From NCBI GenBank assembly GCA_028713395.1, contig JAQTOJ010000096.1:1-7478 (forward strand): 7,478 nucleotides of DNA, in the 5' to 3' direction. Positions 1 to 5,850 of the stretch are shown piece by piece. Source of the stretch: Dehalococcoidales bacterium (lineage in GTDB: Bacteria; Chloroflexota; Dehalococcoidia; Dehalococcoidales; Fen-1064). Positions within the stretch are counted from its first letter, which is position 1, and every line of letters starts with the position of its first letter. The notes beneath the pieces are model-generated. The model was not told where the DNA came from, made no database searches, and saw nothing but the letters and a program-made list of their open reading frames with translations. A program made the translations under genes and the position numbers.

Positions 1-492
1 CTTAACACCAAAGACAACACCCCGGCCGTTGTCCATACGGAAATCGTCCCCGGCGACCGGTTGAAGATCACCGTCATGCCCAAAGGCGGCGGCGCCGAGA
101 ACATGAGCCGCATCGGTATGCTCAAACCGGGTGACGGCCAAAAAGGCGTGGCGGATTTCGTGGTGAAGGTCGCGGAAGAAGCGGGTGGCAAAGCCTGCCC
201 GCCGTTGATTATTGGCGTGGGTATCGGGGGCACTTCTGATACGGTGATGACCCTGGCCAAGAAGGCTTTATTGCGTCCCGTCGGGCAGCCGAATCCTGAT
301 AAAGAGACCGCCGCCCTGGAAAAGGAAATACTGGCAAGGGTGAACGACCTGGGCATCGGCCCCGTGGGCTACGGCGGCAGAATCACCGCCCTGGCCGTGC
401 AGGCCGAGGTCATGCCCGCCCACATCGCCAGCCTGCCGGTGGCGGTCAACCTGCAGTGTCACAGCGCCCGGCACAAAGAGGCTGTCTTATGA
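1..492 (+). CDS. Class I fumarate hydratase / L(+)-tartrate dehydratase alpha subunit, C-terminal part (5' truncated by window)
   Basis: This is the catalytic [4Fe-4S] subunit of an iron-sulfur hydro-lyase that interconverts fumarate and malate, or dehydrates tartrate, in the cytoplasm. The reading frame is open from base 1, so the N-terminus lies outside the window; 163 residues are visible. Visible motifs, numbered from the window start, are MPKGGGAENMS at 26-36, ACPPLIIGVGIGGT at 65-78 and GPVGYGG at 120-126, with a C-terminal NLQCHSARH at 150-158. In this family three cysteines hold the cluster. C66 and C153 are the likely second and third ligands, and the first would be in the missing part. 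The stop overlaps the start of the beta-subunit gene (ATGA), the usual arrangement for the split two-subunit form. Fumarate versus tartrate specificity cannot be decided from this fragment. The family call is secure, the substrate is not. Confidence 0.93.
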   Translation, partial: LNTKDNTPAVVHTEIVPGDRLKITVMPKGGGAENMSRIGMLKPGDGQKGVADFVVKVAEEAGGKACPPLIIGVGIGGTSDTVMTLAKKALLRPVGQPNPDKETAALEKEILARVNDLGIGPVGYGGRITALAVQAEVMPAHIASLPVAVNLQCHSARHKEAVL

Positions 493-1055
493 GCAGTGCC
501 GTAAAAATCAACATCTCCTCACCATTAAGCGATGACGTGATTGCCACCCTCAAAGCCGGGAACCAGGTGCGCATCTCCGGCATAATATATGTGGCGCGCG
601 ATGCCGCTCACGCCCGGCTGATCGCCGCCCTGGAAAAGCGTGAAAAACTGCCCTTCGATATCCAAGGGCAAACGATCTACTACATGGGGCCTTCTCCCGC
701 CCGACCGGGACAGGTCATCGGCAGTGCCGGCCCGACAACCAGCGGGCGCATGGATATGTTCACGCCGGGGTTGCTCGCGGCCGGATTAAAGGCTATGATA
801 GGCAAGGGAGCCAGAACCCCGGAAGTGCGTGCCGCCCTGCAAAAATATAAAGCGGTATATTTCGTGACCACCGGCGGCGCGGCGGCTCTGATCGCCAGGA
901 CCATCGTCAAATCAGAACCGGTGGCTTATCCCGAACTGGGGGCGGAAGCAATTCTCAGGTTGACAGTCGAAGGTTTCCCCGCGGTGGTCTGGAACGATAT
1001 TTACGGCGGCGACCTCTACGAAATAGAAAATCCTCTTTACCGCCGGGTGAGGTGA
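489..1055 (+). CDS. Class I fumarate hydratase / tartrate dehydratase beta subunit
   Basis: This is the small subunit that pairs with the upstream alpha subunit to complete the active site of the Fe-S dependent fumarase/tartrate dehydratase. The product is 188 residues, normal for a stand-alone beta subunit. Diagnostic stretches are YYMGPSPARPGQ at 64-75 and GPTTSGRMD at 81-89; the Thr/Ser/Arg loop contacts the substrate carboxylate in this family. Others are the IGKGART segment at 104-110, the glycine-rich GGAAALIA at 129-136 and the WNDIYGGDLY near the C-terminus. The ATG at 489 is preferred over the longer frame opening at 456 for two reasons: a GAGG sits at 478-481 with 7-nt spacing, and the ATGA overlap with the alpha stop implies translational coupling. 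All family landmarks are intact and nothing looks truncated. Confidence 0.94.
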   Translation: MSSAVKINISSPLSDDVIATLKAGNQVRISGIIYVARDAAHARLIAALEKREKLPFDIQGQTIYYMGPSPARPGQVIGSAGPTTSGRMDMFTPGLLAAGLKAMIGKGARTPEVRAALQKYKAVYFVTTGGAAALIARTIVKSEPVAYPELGAEAILRLTVEGFPAVVWNDIYGGDLYEIENPLYRRVR

Positions 1056-1057
1056 AT

Positions 1058-1402
1058 ATGGCCGACTGTGTCTTTTGTAAAGTCATCTCCGGACAACTGA
1101 ACAGCGATATCGTTTTCAAAGACGATAAGGTGGTCGCCATCAAAGACATTAACCCGCTGGCGCCGGTGCATCTGCTCATCATCCCCCGGCAGCATATCGC
1201 CTCATTGCAAGATATTGCAGGCGCAAATATAAGCATCGTCACCCACATGACGCAGGTGGCGAACAAACTGGCGGAACAGACCGGGATCGCGGACAAAGGC
1301 TACCGCGTCGTGATCAACACCGGCAACGATGGCGGGCAGGTGATCAAGCACCTCCACATGCACTTGTTGGGCGGGAAAATACTTTCAAGCAAGTTGGGGT
1401 AA
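1058..1402 (+). CDS. HIT-family (HINT/PKCI-like) nucleotide hydrolase
   Basis: This is a small histidine-triad protein of 114 residues, the usual length for the HinT branch. Members hydrolyse adenosine 5'-phosphoramidate and related AMP conjugates in the cytoplasm. The catalytic triad motif is visible as H98-L-H100-M-H102 followed by LLGGK. An N-terminal C4-x-x-C7 together with H46 and H98 could bind zinc, as in zinc-containing family members. The conserved central INPLAPVHLLIIPRQHI is present. The ATG at 1058 is chosen over the GTG at 1052 because the GAGG at 1049-1052 is 5 nt from this ATG and overlaps the GTG. It begins 3 bp after the fumarase beta stop, so it is almost certainly cotranscribed. 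No functional link between a HIT hydrolase and fumarase is established; the linkage may be simple operon packing. Confidence 0.93.
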   Translation: MADCVFCKVISGQLNSDIVFKDDKVVAIKDINPLAPVHLLIIPRQHIASLQDIAGANISIVTHMTQVANKLAEQTGIADKGYRVVINTGNDGGQVIKHLHMHLLGGKILSSKLG

Positions 1403-1407
1403 AACAA

Positions 1408-1980
1408 GTGGGCAATATAGAAATCCGCCGCGGCGACCTGGATGATTTGCAGGTTTATGGTGAAATACCCATCGCCTTCCTGGTGGAAACCGTCTACCAG
1501 GTGAAGGATAACGGACTGCGCGGCATCGAACTGTTCGAGGAACGGGTCAACAAACCCTATGTGCGGGATCATGATGCCGCCCGCGGCGAAGGCCCCACCC
1601 GCTGGTTAAAACGTTTCGATATGTCCAACTGGGGCATTTTCCGCGCCTTCGAGGACGATATTGCCGTCGGCGGCGCCATCGTCGCCCCCGGGGCTCATAT
1701 CGGCGATCTGGACAAGCGGTTCGCGCAGTTGTTTGATATCCGCCTGGTGCCGGAAAAGCGGCGCGGGGGCGTCGGGGCTTTACTGTTCAACGCCGTGATC
1801 GAATATATACGGGGTCAGGGCTGCGAGTACCTGAAAATCGAAACGCAAAACACCAATGTGCCCGGCTGTAAATTCTACGCCGAACAGGGGTGTTACCTGG
1901 GCAGCATCGATAGGCACGCCTATATCGGCTACCCGGAGCTGGAACACGAGGTCAAACTCGTCTGGTATTACGCGCTGTAA
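1408..1980 (+). CDS. GNAT-family N-acetyltransferase, streptothricin acetyltransferase-like
   Basis: This 190-residue protein is predicted to transfer an acetyl group from acetyl-CoA to an amine. The acetyl-CoA pyrophosphate-binding motif A is visible as R118-R-G-G-V-G123, within VPEKRRGGVGALLFNAVIEY. It is followed by ETQNTNVPGCKFYAEQG (145-161) and a C-terminal VKLVWYYAL. From memory of the family, the ETQ..N...C.FY segment and the WYY end resemble the Sat group of streptothricin acetyltransferases. The N-terminal 80 residues are less recognisable and probably define the substrate. The start is GTG at 1408: GGGG at 1396-1399 is about 8 nt upstream and the HIT stop is only 5 bp away. It closes the fumarase-HIT operon and meets a convergent gene 12 bp downstream. 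The true substrate could equally be a cellular amine; resistance activity is not implied. Confidence 0.85.
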   Translation: MGNIEIRRGDLDDLQVYGEIPIAFLVETVYQVKDNGLRGIELFEERVNKPYVRDHDAARGEGPTRWLKRFDMSNWGIFRAFEDDIAVGGAIVAPGAHIGDLDKRFAQLFDIRLVPEKRRGGVGALLFNAVIEYIRGQGCEYLKIETQNTNVPGCKFYAEQGCYLGSIDRHAYIGYPELEHEVKLVWYYAL

Positions 1981-1992
1981 TTCAGGACTTGA

Positions 1993-2547
1993 TTATTGAT
2001 TTTTGTGTTTTGTCAATTTTTTTTGATAATCCAGAAAAGCGTATAAACCGGCAATCGATTTGGCATCGATGATCTTGCCGGAACGTAATAAGGCGGGAAT
2101 TTCTTTTACCGGCGCTTTTACCAGACTGATCTCGCTGGTGTCTTCGGCGTAGAGACGTCCGGGTGTTAAATCGGTCGCCAGGTAAACGTGCATGAATTCG
2201 GTGCAGTAGCCCGGCGCGGCGTAAAAACCGCAGAGCTTCACCAGTTTCCCCGGCAGAAAACCGGTCTCTTCCTGCATTTCCCGCCGCACCGCGGTCTCCG
2301 GGTCTTCCCCGGCATCGATGCCCCCGGCGGGGATTTCCAGCAGTTCCTGTTTGACGGCTTCACGGTATTGTCTCACCAGTAACACGTTGTTTTCGGCGTC
2401 CACGGCCACCACCGCCACGGCCGGTAAATGCTCCACGATCTCGCGCGTTGTCTTGCGCCCGTCCGGCATCACGATATCATCGATATGCAAAGTCACGGCG
2501 CGCCCGGCGAACAACACTTTGGAAGCCATAATTTCTGGTTTTCTCAT
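1993..2547 (-). CDS. Nudix hydrolase, ADP-ribose pyrophosphatase-like
   Basis: This 184-residue cytoplasmic hydrolase is predicted to cleave ADP-ribose, or a similar nucleoside diphosphate derivative, into AMP and a sugar phosphate. The Nudix box is perfect: G75-x5-E81-x7-R89-E-M-Q-E93-E94-T-G96-F97. It follows the ELLEIPAGG strand typical of the ADPRase subgroup. A proline at 112 (GFYAAPGYCTE), 15 residues after the box, is the residue position used to distinguish ADP-ribose pyrophosphatases. It is the last gene of the nadK operon, starting 5 bp after the acetyltransferase stop. A second in-frame ATG (M7, base 2529) is possible; both starts have poor Shine-Dalgarno matches, and the gene is probably translationally coupled. 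The C-terminus is lysine-rich and includes an A8 run on the coding strand. Pairing with NAD kinase fits turnover of NAD-derived ADP-ribose, but that is inference. Confidence 0.93.
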   Translation of the reverse strand: MRKPEIMASKVLFAGRAVTLHIDDIVMPDGRKTTREIVEHLPAVAVVAVDAENNVLLVRQYREAVKQELLEIPAGGIDAGEDPETAVRREMQEETGFLPGKLVKLCGFYAAPGYCTEFMHVYLATDLTPGRLYAEDTSEISLVKAPVKEIPALLRSGKIIDAKSIAGLYAFLDYQKKLTKHKNQ

Positions 2548-2552
2548 AACAG

Positions 2553-3032
2553 CTACTCTTCAGTTATCTGCACGGTCATGGCGGTCTCATCGCAATTGGG
2601 GAATTTGGGGCAGCGGTAGCATTCCGTCCAGATCTTGTGCGGCAGTTCGGCCTTGGGGATCTCGCTCAATCCCTGCTTGGCGAAAAATTCCGGTTTGTAG
2701 GTCAGGCAAAAAACGGTTTTCAACCCCAGATTCCGGCCTTCATCCAGACAGGCTTTGATCAACTCCTGCCCTATGCCCTGCTTATGCAAAGCTTCATCCA
2801 CGGCTACGGATTTTATTTCCGCCAGGTCAGACCAAATGACGTGCAAGGCCGCGCAGCCGATGATCTTCCTGCCTTTGCGCACCACAAAGAAATCACGGAT
2901 ATTTTCATAAAGCTCACTGAGCGGACGCGCCAGCATAACGCCCTGCCCGGCGAAAGAATTGATCAATTTTTGTATCTGGGGGACATCGCCGATGCGCGCC
3001 TTCTCTACCTTGTTGCCGTTTTTTGTTGCCAT
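2553..3032 (-). CDS. Short ArgA-like GNAT acetyltransferase (N-acetylglutamate synthase-type)
   Basis: This single-domain GNAT protein of 159 residues resembles the short bacterial N-acetylglutamate synthases, which acetylate glutamate with acetyl-CoA as the first step of arginine synthesis. Features are an ARIGDVPQIQKLINSFAGQG start (12-31) and LARPLSELYENIRDFFVV (34-51). Next come CAALHVIWSDLAEIKSVAV (60-78) and the acetyl-CoA loop Q85-G-I-G88, followed by FCLTYKPEFFAKQGL (108-122). The C-terminal tail has cysteines at 138, 141 and 147 (CYRCPKFPNCDE), which I recall as typical of this subgroup and which could bind metal. The usual Arg/Gln opening the acetyl-CoA motif is a histidine (H83). 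Its ATG directly follows the NAD kinase TAA with no gap, and an AAGGGA inside the nadK end serves as ribosome site. No kinase-like ArgB domain is present. Glutamate as substrate is likely but not proven. Confidence 0.83.
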   Translation of the reverse strand: MATKNGNKVEKARIGDVPQIQKLINSFAGQGVMLARPLSELYENIRDFFVVRKGRKIIGCAALHVIWSDLAEIKSVAVDEALHKQGIGQELIKACLDEGRNLGLKTVFCLTYKPEFFAKQGLSEIPKAELPHKIWTECYRCPKFPNCDETAMTVQITEE

Positions 3033-3866
3033 TTACTGTTTCCCTTTCAAGCGTCTTTCTAAAGCGCTGTAAAAATATGCGCCGGGGTGTATCCTCATAA
3101 ACTTGAGTTTTTGTCGGCTCTTTTTAATTTGAATGACGGTGCCGCTACCCGCCACGATGTTGATATGTCCATCGATGCTGATAGTGGTCGGATGCACGGA
3201 CTGGACGGTTAACCCTATCTGCGCATCGCCGGGGAGCACGAGCGGATAGGCGGCGCTCAGATGCGGCATAATGGGCACAAGCACCATTTCATCGGAGGCG
3301 GGTTGTAAAATAGGCCCCCCCGCCGCCAGGGCGTAGCCGGTGCTGCCGGTCGCCGTCGCCACGATCACGCCATCGCCCTTGTAGGTGGTCAACGGTTCGC
3401 CGTTCATCGTCGCCGCAACGTTGATCACCCGGGCAAAGGCTCCCCGGGCGGCTACCACATCGTTGAGGGCAAAATAGACGGTGGAGTATTTTTGATCGGG
3501 CAACATCACCACCGCTTCAAGCATTGCCCTTTCATCGATCCAGCCGCGCCCTTCCAGCATACCCGTTATGCCCTCACGGGCTTCTTCGATACTCAGTTCC
3601 GTCATGAAACCCAATTTGCCCAGGTTGATGCCGGCAATGGGGACATCGGTATGATTCACCGCCTGGGCGGCTCGTAATATCGTGCCGTCGCCGCCGACCG
3701 TCAAAAGCAGGTCTGTCCCTTTGAGTTTGGTTCTCACCCCTTCCGTGTCCCAGGCAGAACACACCCAGACTTCCACCTGCTTGCCGCCCACGAATGCTTC
3801 CAGGTCGCGGGCTAACTTGCCGGCAGGTTCGATCATGGGATGAAAAACAATACCGATTTTTTTCAA
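3033..3866 (-). CDS. nadK: NAD kinase
   Basis: This enzyme phosphorylates NAD with ATP (or polyphosphate) to make NADP, the only route to NADP in the cell. The product has 277 residues, the normal length. Signature motifs are all present: GGDGT at 58-62 (phosphate binding and catalytic Asp), GINLGKLGFM at 79-88, LNDVV at 134-138 and the glycine-rich TATGSTGYALAAGGP loop at 171-185. SIDGH follows at 230-234. Two consecutive TTG codons can start it. The second, at 3866, is chosen because GGGGAG at 3873-3878 lies 6 nt away against only 3 nt for the TTG at 3869; the in-frame codon before is a stop. It heads a three-gene minus-strand operon with the ArgA-like and Nudix genes. No regulatory domain is visible. 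Confidence 0.97.
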   Translation of the reverse strand: MKKIGIVFHPMIEPAGKLARDLEAFVGGKQVEVWVCSAWDTEGVRTKLKGTDLLLTVGGDGTILRAAQAVNHTDVPIAGINLGKLGFMTELSIEEAREGITGMLEGRGWIDERAMLEAVVMLPDQKYSTVYFALNDVVAARGAFARVINVAATMNGEPLTTYKGDGVIVATATGSTGYALAAGGPILQPASDEMVLVPIMPHLSAAYPLVLPGDAQIGLTVQSVHPTTISIDGHINIVAGSGTVIQIKKSRQKLKFMRIHPGAYFYSALERRLKGKQ

Positions 3867-3948
3867 CAATCACTCCCCGGATACCGCGCAGGATAAATCT
3901 TTTCGAGATAAGAGAAGTGTAACATCGGTATTGACATAAAATCAATCT

Positions 3949-3976
3949 CTTATGTTTACCCGCATTGCACTGTTAA
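3949..3976 (-). promoter_or_regulatory. Candidate sigma70-type promoter for the nadK operon
   Basis: On the minus strand a -35-like TTAACA (3976-3971, five of six consensus) is followed after 16 bp by CATAAG (3954-3949, four of six). Transcription would begin near 3942 and leave a leader of about 75 nt before nadK. It lies just downstream of the SDR gene and its hairpin, where a promoter is needed. The match is modest, so this is a suggestion only. Confidence 0.3.
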
Positions 3977-3984
3977 GATACCCT

Positions 3985-4006
3985 GAGTCCCGATAAGTCG
4001 GGATTC
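3985..4006. terminator. Intergenic hairpin between the SDR gene and nadK (possible terminator or repeat)
   Basis: GAGTCCCGA and TCGGGATTC form a 9-bp stem with one G-T pair around a TAAG tetraloop. It lies downstream of the SDR stop and upstream of the putative nadK promoter, so it is well placed to separate the two units. However, on the minus strand it is not followed by a T-run. The T-rich side is on the plus strand, where no gene is upstream. It may be a dispersed palindromic repeat rather than a true rho-independent terminator. Confidence 0.4.
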
Positions 4007-4038
4007 ACTCTAGTTTTGATTTTGTATTTGTTTGGTAT

Positions 4039-4051
4039 TTCGATATTCGAA
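4039..4051. repeat. Small AT-rich palindrome TTCGA-TAT-TCGAA
   Basis: A perfect 5-bp inverted repeat with a 3-bp centre lies inside an AT-rich tail (about 4011-4059) just past the SDR stop. The surrounding TATTTCGATATTCGAATTTCG resembles degenerate intergenic simple repeats that I recall from environmental bacterial genomes. No function can be assigned. Confidence 0.35.
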
Positions 4052-4059
4052 TTTCGTCT

Positions 4060-4815
4060 TTACCTTTGGACGCCCCGTATGGCATATGTCTCGCCGGAAA
4101 TATGCTCGCTGGCGGCTGAAGCCAGGAAGAGTGCCAGGTAAGCCACGTCCTCTACCTTACCGGCTTTCTGCAAATGCGGCACTTCGGTGATCTCACCCGG
4201 TTTGGGTGCGGTCAAAATCTGCTGGGCGCGCACGCCTTCGGTCTCGATCATGCCGGGGGCGATGCAGTTCACATTGATATTGTATTTCGCCCATTCGCCC
4301 GCGCAACTCCGCGTCAGATTGATGACACCGGCTTTGGCGGCGCCATAGTGCGCCATGGAAGGCGAGCCGTTCAAACCCGCCACCGAGGCGATATTCACAA
4401 TTTTACCGCTCTTCTGCGGGATCATCACTTTGGCGGCCGCCTGCGAGCCGAGGAACACGCCTTTAAGGTCGATGTTCATGATCACATCCCAGCCGTTGGG
4501 AGATAATTCTTCTATTTTCACCGGGAAGCCGGCGCCGGCATTGTTCACCATGATATCCAGCTTGCCGTACTGGTTTACAGTCTGCTGCACCACTGCCGTC
4601 ACCTGTTCCGGCACGCGAACGTCCATCTGCAACGCCATCGCTTCGCCGCCCATTTTCTTAATGGTGTTCACGGTTTTCTCCAGGTTCTCCACTTTACGGC
4701 TGGCGACTACTACTTTGGCGCCCACCTTGGCGTACTCAATGGCAATGGCCGCCCCGATGCCGGTGCCGCCACCGGTCACAATCGCCACTTTACCTTTCAA
4801 TTCAAATATAGACAT
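4060..4815 (-). CDS. SDR family (classical) NAD(P)-dependent oxidoreductase
   Basis: This 251-residue short-chain dehydrogenase/reductase has a Rossmann fold and the length of classical FabG-like members; it oxidises or reduces a hydroxy/keto group. Visible are the cofactor loop TGGGTGIG at 14-21, D65 of the MDV strand and NNAG at 91-94. The catalytic tetrad is N114, S144, Y157 and K161 (YGAAK), and PG at 187-188 follows. An Arg at 40 after the second beta strand, with no Asp there, points to NADP(H); this is inference. The start is fixed by a strong AGGAGG 4 nt upstream of the ATG. The C-terminal end GETYAIRGVQR is unusual, because most relatives end in a strand with VDGG. The gene stands alone, divergent from the methyltransferase gene. 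The substrate is not predictable; fatty-acid, sugar and cyclic alcohol substrates all occur in this family. Confidence 0.92.
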   Translation of the reverse strand: MSIFELKGKVAIVTGGGTGIGAAIAIEYAKVGAKVVVASRKVENLEKTVNTIKKMGGEAMALQMDVRVPEQVTAVVQQTVNQYGKLDIMVNNAGAGFPVKIEELSPNGWDVIMNIDLKGVFLGSQAAAKVMIPQKSGKIVNIASVAGLNGSPSMAHYGAAKAGVINLTRSCAGEWAKYNINVNCIAPGMIETEGVRAQQILTAPKPGEITEVPHLQKAGKVEDVAYLALFLASAASEHISGETYAIRGVQR

Positions 4816-4839
4816 CGTTCCTCCTAGATATATAGCTTT

Positions 4840-4874
4840 CAGCCGTCAGCAATCAGCACTCAGCGATCAGAAAT
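4840..4874. repeat. Degenerate heptad tandem repeat, five units (CAGNNNT)
   Basis: Five consecutive 7-bp units read CAGCCGT, CAGCAAT, CAGCACT, CAGCGAT and CAGAAAT. Every unit starts with CAG and ends with T, while the middle varies. The tract lies between the SDR start and its predicted promoter, so it would be in the SDR mRNA leader, where it reads NNNNCTG on the minus strand. A related three- to four-unit tract in opposite orientation lies at 5881-5908, past the methyltransferase gene. Confidence 0.75.
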
Positions 4875-4909
4875 GACGAAAATGCACGCGCCAACGGCTT
4901 TCCGCTAGT

Positions 4910-4938
4910 ATCATAGAGATTCTGGCGTAATAAGTAAA
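4910..4938 (-). promoter_or_regulatory. Predicted sigma70-type promoter of the SDR gene
   Basis: On the minus strand a -35 TTTACT (4938-4933, four of six) is separated by 17 bp from TATGAT (4915-4910, five of six). Transcription would start near 4903 and give a leader of roughly 88 nt containing the heptad repeats and the AGGAGG site. Its -35 lies only 5 bp from the -35 of the divergent methyltransferase promoter, so the two may compete or share a regulator. Confidence 0.5.
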
Positions 4939-4943
4939 GCGGC

Positions 4944-4972
4944 TTGACCGCCGGATACCGGCTTGATATAAT
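4944..4972 (+). promoter_or_regulatory. Near-consensus sigma70 promoter of the methyltransferase gene
   Basis: TTGACC (4944-4949) and a perfect TATAAT (4967-4972) are separated by exactly 17 bp. The spacer contains a perfect palindrome, GCCGG-ATA-CCGGC (4950-4962). An 8-bp direct repeat CGGCTTGA occurs at 4940-4947 and 4959-4966, one copy overlapping each promoter element. Transcription should start around 4979. The only in-frame starts compatible with that mRNA lie downstream, which supports the TTG start at 4998. The palindrome could be an operator; no regulator gene is visible nearby. Confidence 0.8.
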
Positions 4973-4997
4973 CACTCACCAAATAAAAGGAGATTTT

Positions 4998-5813
4998 TTG
5001 GCTATAATTCCCCGGCGCATCACTTCTTTATCAGAAAAACATGGTTTCACCCGGTCGGCACAATACGACCAGGCATGGATGTTTGATAACGCAATGGGGC
5101 CTAACCCAATGTGGCTCACAGAATGGCTCTGCCGTGACATGTCTTTATCATCCGGTATGACCATCCTGGATATGGGTTGCGGGAAGGGCTTGTCCAGTAT
5201 CTTCTTGTCAAAAGAATTTGGCTGTACGGTGTTTGCCAATGATTTATGGATTTCGGCGAGCGACAACCTGAAAAGGATATCGGAACACTCATTGCAAAAA
5301 AGCGTTTTCCCGATCCACGCCGAAGCCCATGACCTGCCTTATGCCAGGGGTTTCTTTGACGCAATTACCTGCGTAGATGCGTATCTTTATTTCGGCACGG
5401 ACGATATGTACCTGCCCTATTTTTCGCAGTTCGTGAAGCCGGGTGGGCAAATTGGCATCGTTGTTCCCGGCTGGACAAAAGAATTGAAACCGCACCAGAT
5501 TTTCTGGACGGAAGGCTTTGCAGAAAATGAGTATGTGTCGTTCCATACTTGTGAATGGTGGGCAGAGCATTTTCAGAGGACGGGACTGGTCGATATTGAA
5601 AAATGTGATTATCTCCCCGATGGTAAAAATATCTGGTTGGACTCAGCCCGGGCGATGTATGAAACAAAACACATCCTGAGAATGAACGACGGCACACCGG
5701 CGGAAACGATGACAAAGGAATTGGCTTTTTGGAAAGGTGATATTGCCTTTATAGAATCTGATAAAGATGATTTTATCGGCCTGATCAGGATCATTTTACG
5801 CAAGAGAACGTAG
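4998..5813 (+). CDS. Class I SAM-dependent methyltransferase, substrate unknown
   Basis: This 271-residue soluble enzyme is predicted to transfer a methyl group from S-adenosylmethionine. Motif I is clear at 57-64 (LDMGCGKG) and the ribose-binding acidic residue is D82 (VFANDLW). HDLPYARGFFDAITCVDAYLYF (111-132) covers the following strands, and VKPGGQIGIVVPG (146-158) is the post-motif strand and turn. The C-terminal third is rich in Trp/Phe (CEWWAEHF at 185-192) and I cannot assign it; it probably forms the substrate cap. The start is TTG at 4998 because GGAG at 4989-4992 is 5 nt upstream and the predicted mRNA begins near 4979. A longer frame opening at 4944 starts within the -35 element. 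The gene is a single transcription unit, convergent with the tRNAs. Small-molecule methylation is more likely than DNA methylation, since no target-recognition or NPPY motif is seen. Confidence 0.87.
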   Translation: MAIIPRRITSLSEKHGFTRSAQYDQAWMFDNAMGPNPMWLTEWLCRDMSLSSGMTILDMGCGKGLSSIFLSKEFGCTVFANDLWISASDNLKRISEHSLQKSVFPIHAEAHDLPYARGFFDAITCVDAYLYFGTDDMYLPYFSQFVKPGGQIGIVVPGWTKELKPHQIFWTEGFAENEYVSFHTCEWWAEHFQRTGLVDIEKCDYLPDGKNIWLDSARAMYETKHILRMNDGTPAETMTKELAFWKGDIAFIESDKDDFIGLIRIILRKRT

Positions 5814-5850
5814 TTATTACATTCTGCGATTATATATACTCTCCTTCCCC

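Noticed and set aside
2017..2024. T8 run near the convergent gene ends as a terminator for the plus-strand operon
   Set aside because: No stable hairpin precedes it, and it lies within the lysine-rich coding end of the Nudix gene.
3931..3954. Plus-strand TTGACA at 3931-3936 as a promoter
   Set aside because: No acceptable -10 occurs at 16-18 bp and no plus-strand gene follows; it is probably chance in AT-rich DNA.
4840..4874. Heptad tract considered as a CRISPR array or iteron origin
   Set aside because: Units are 7 bp with variable centres, with no spacers, no DnaA-box pattern and no Cas or Rep gene nearby.
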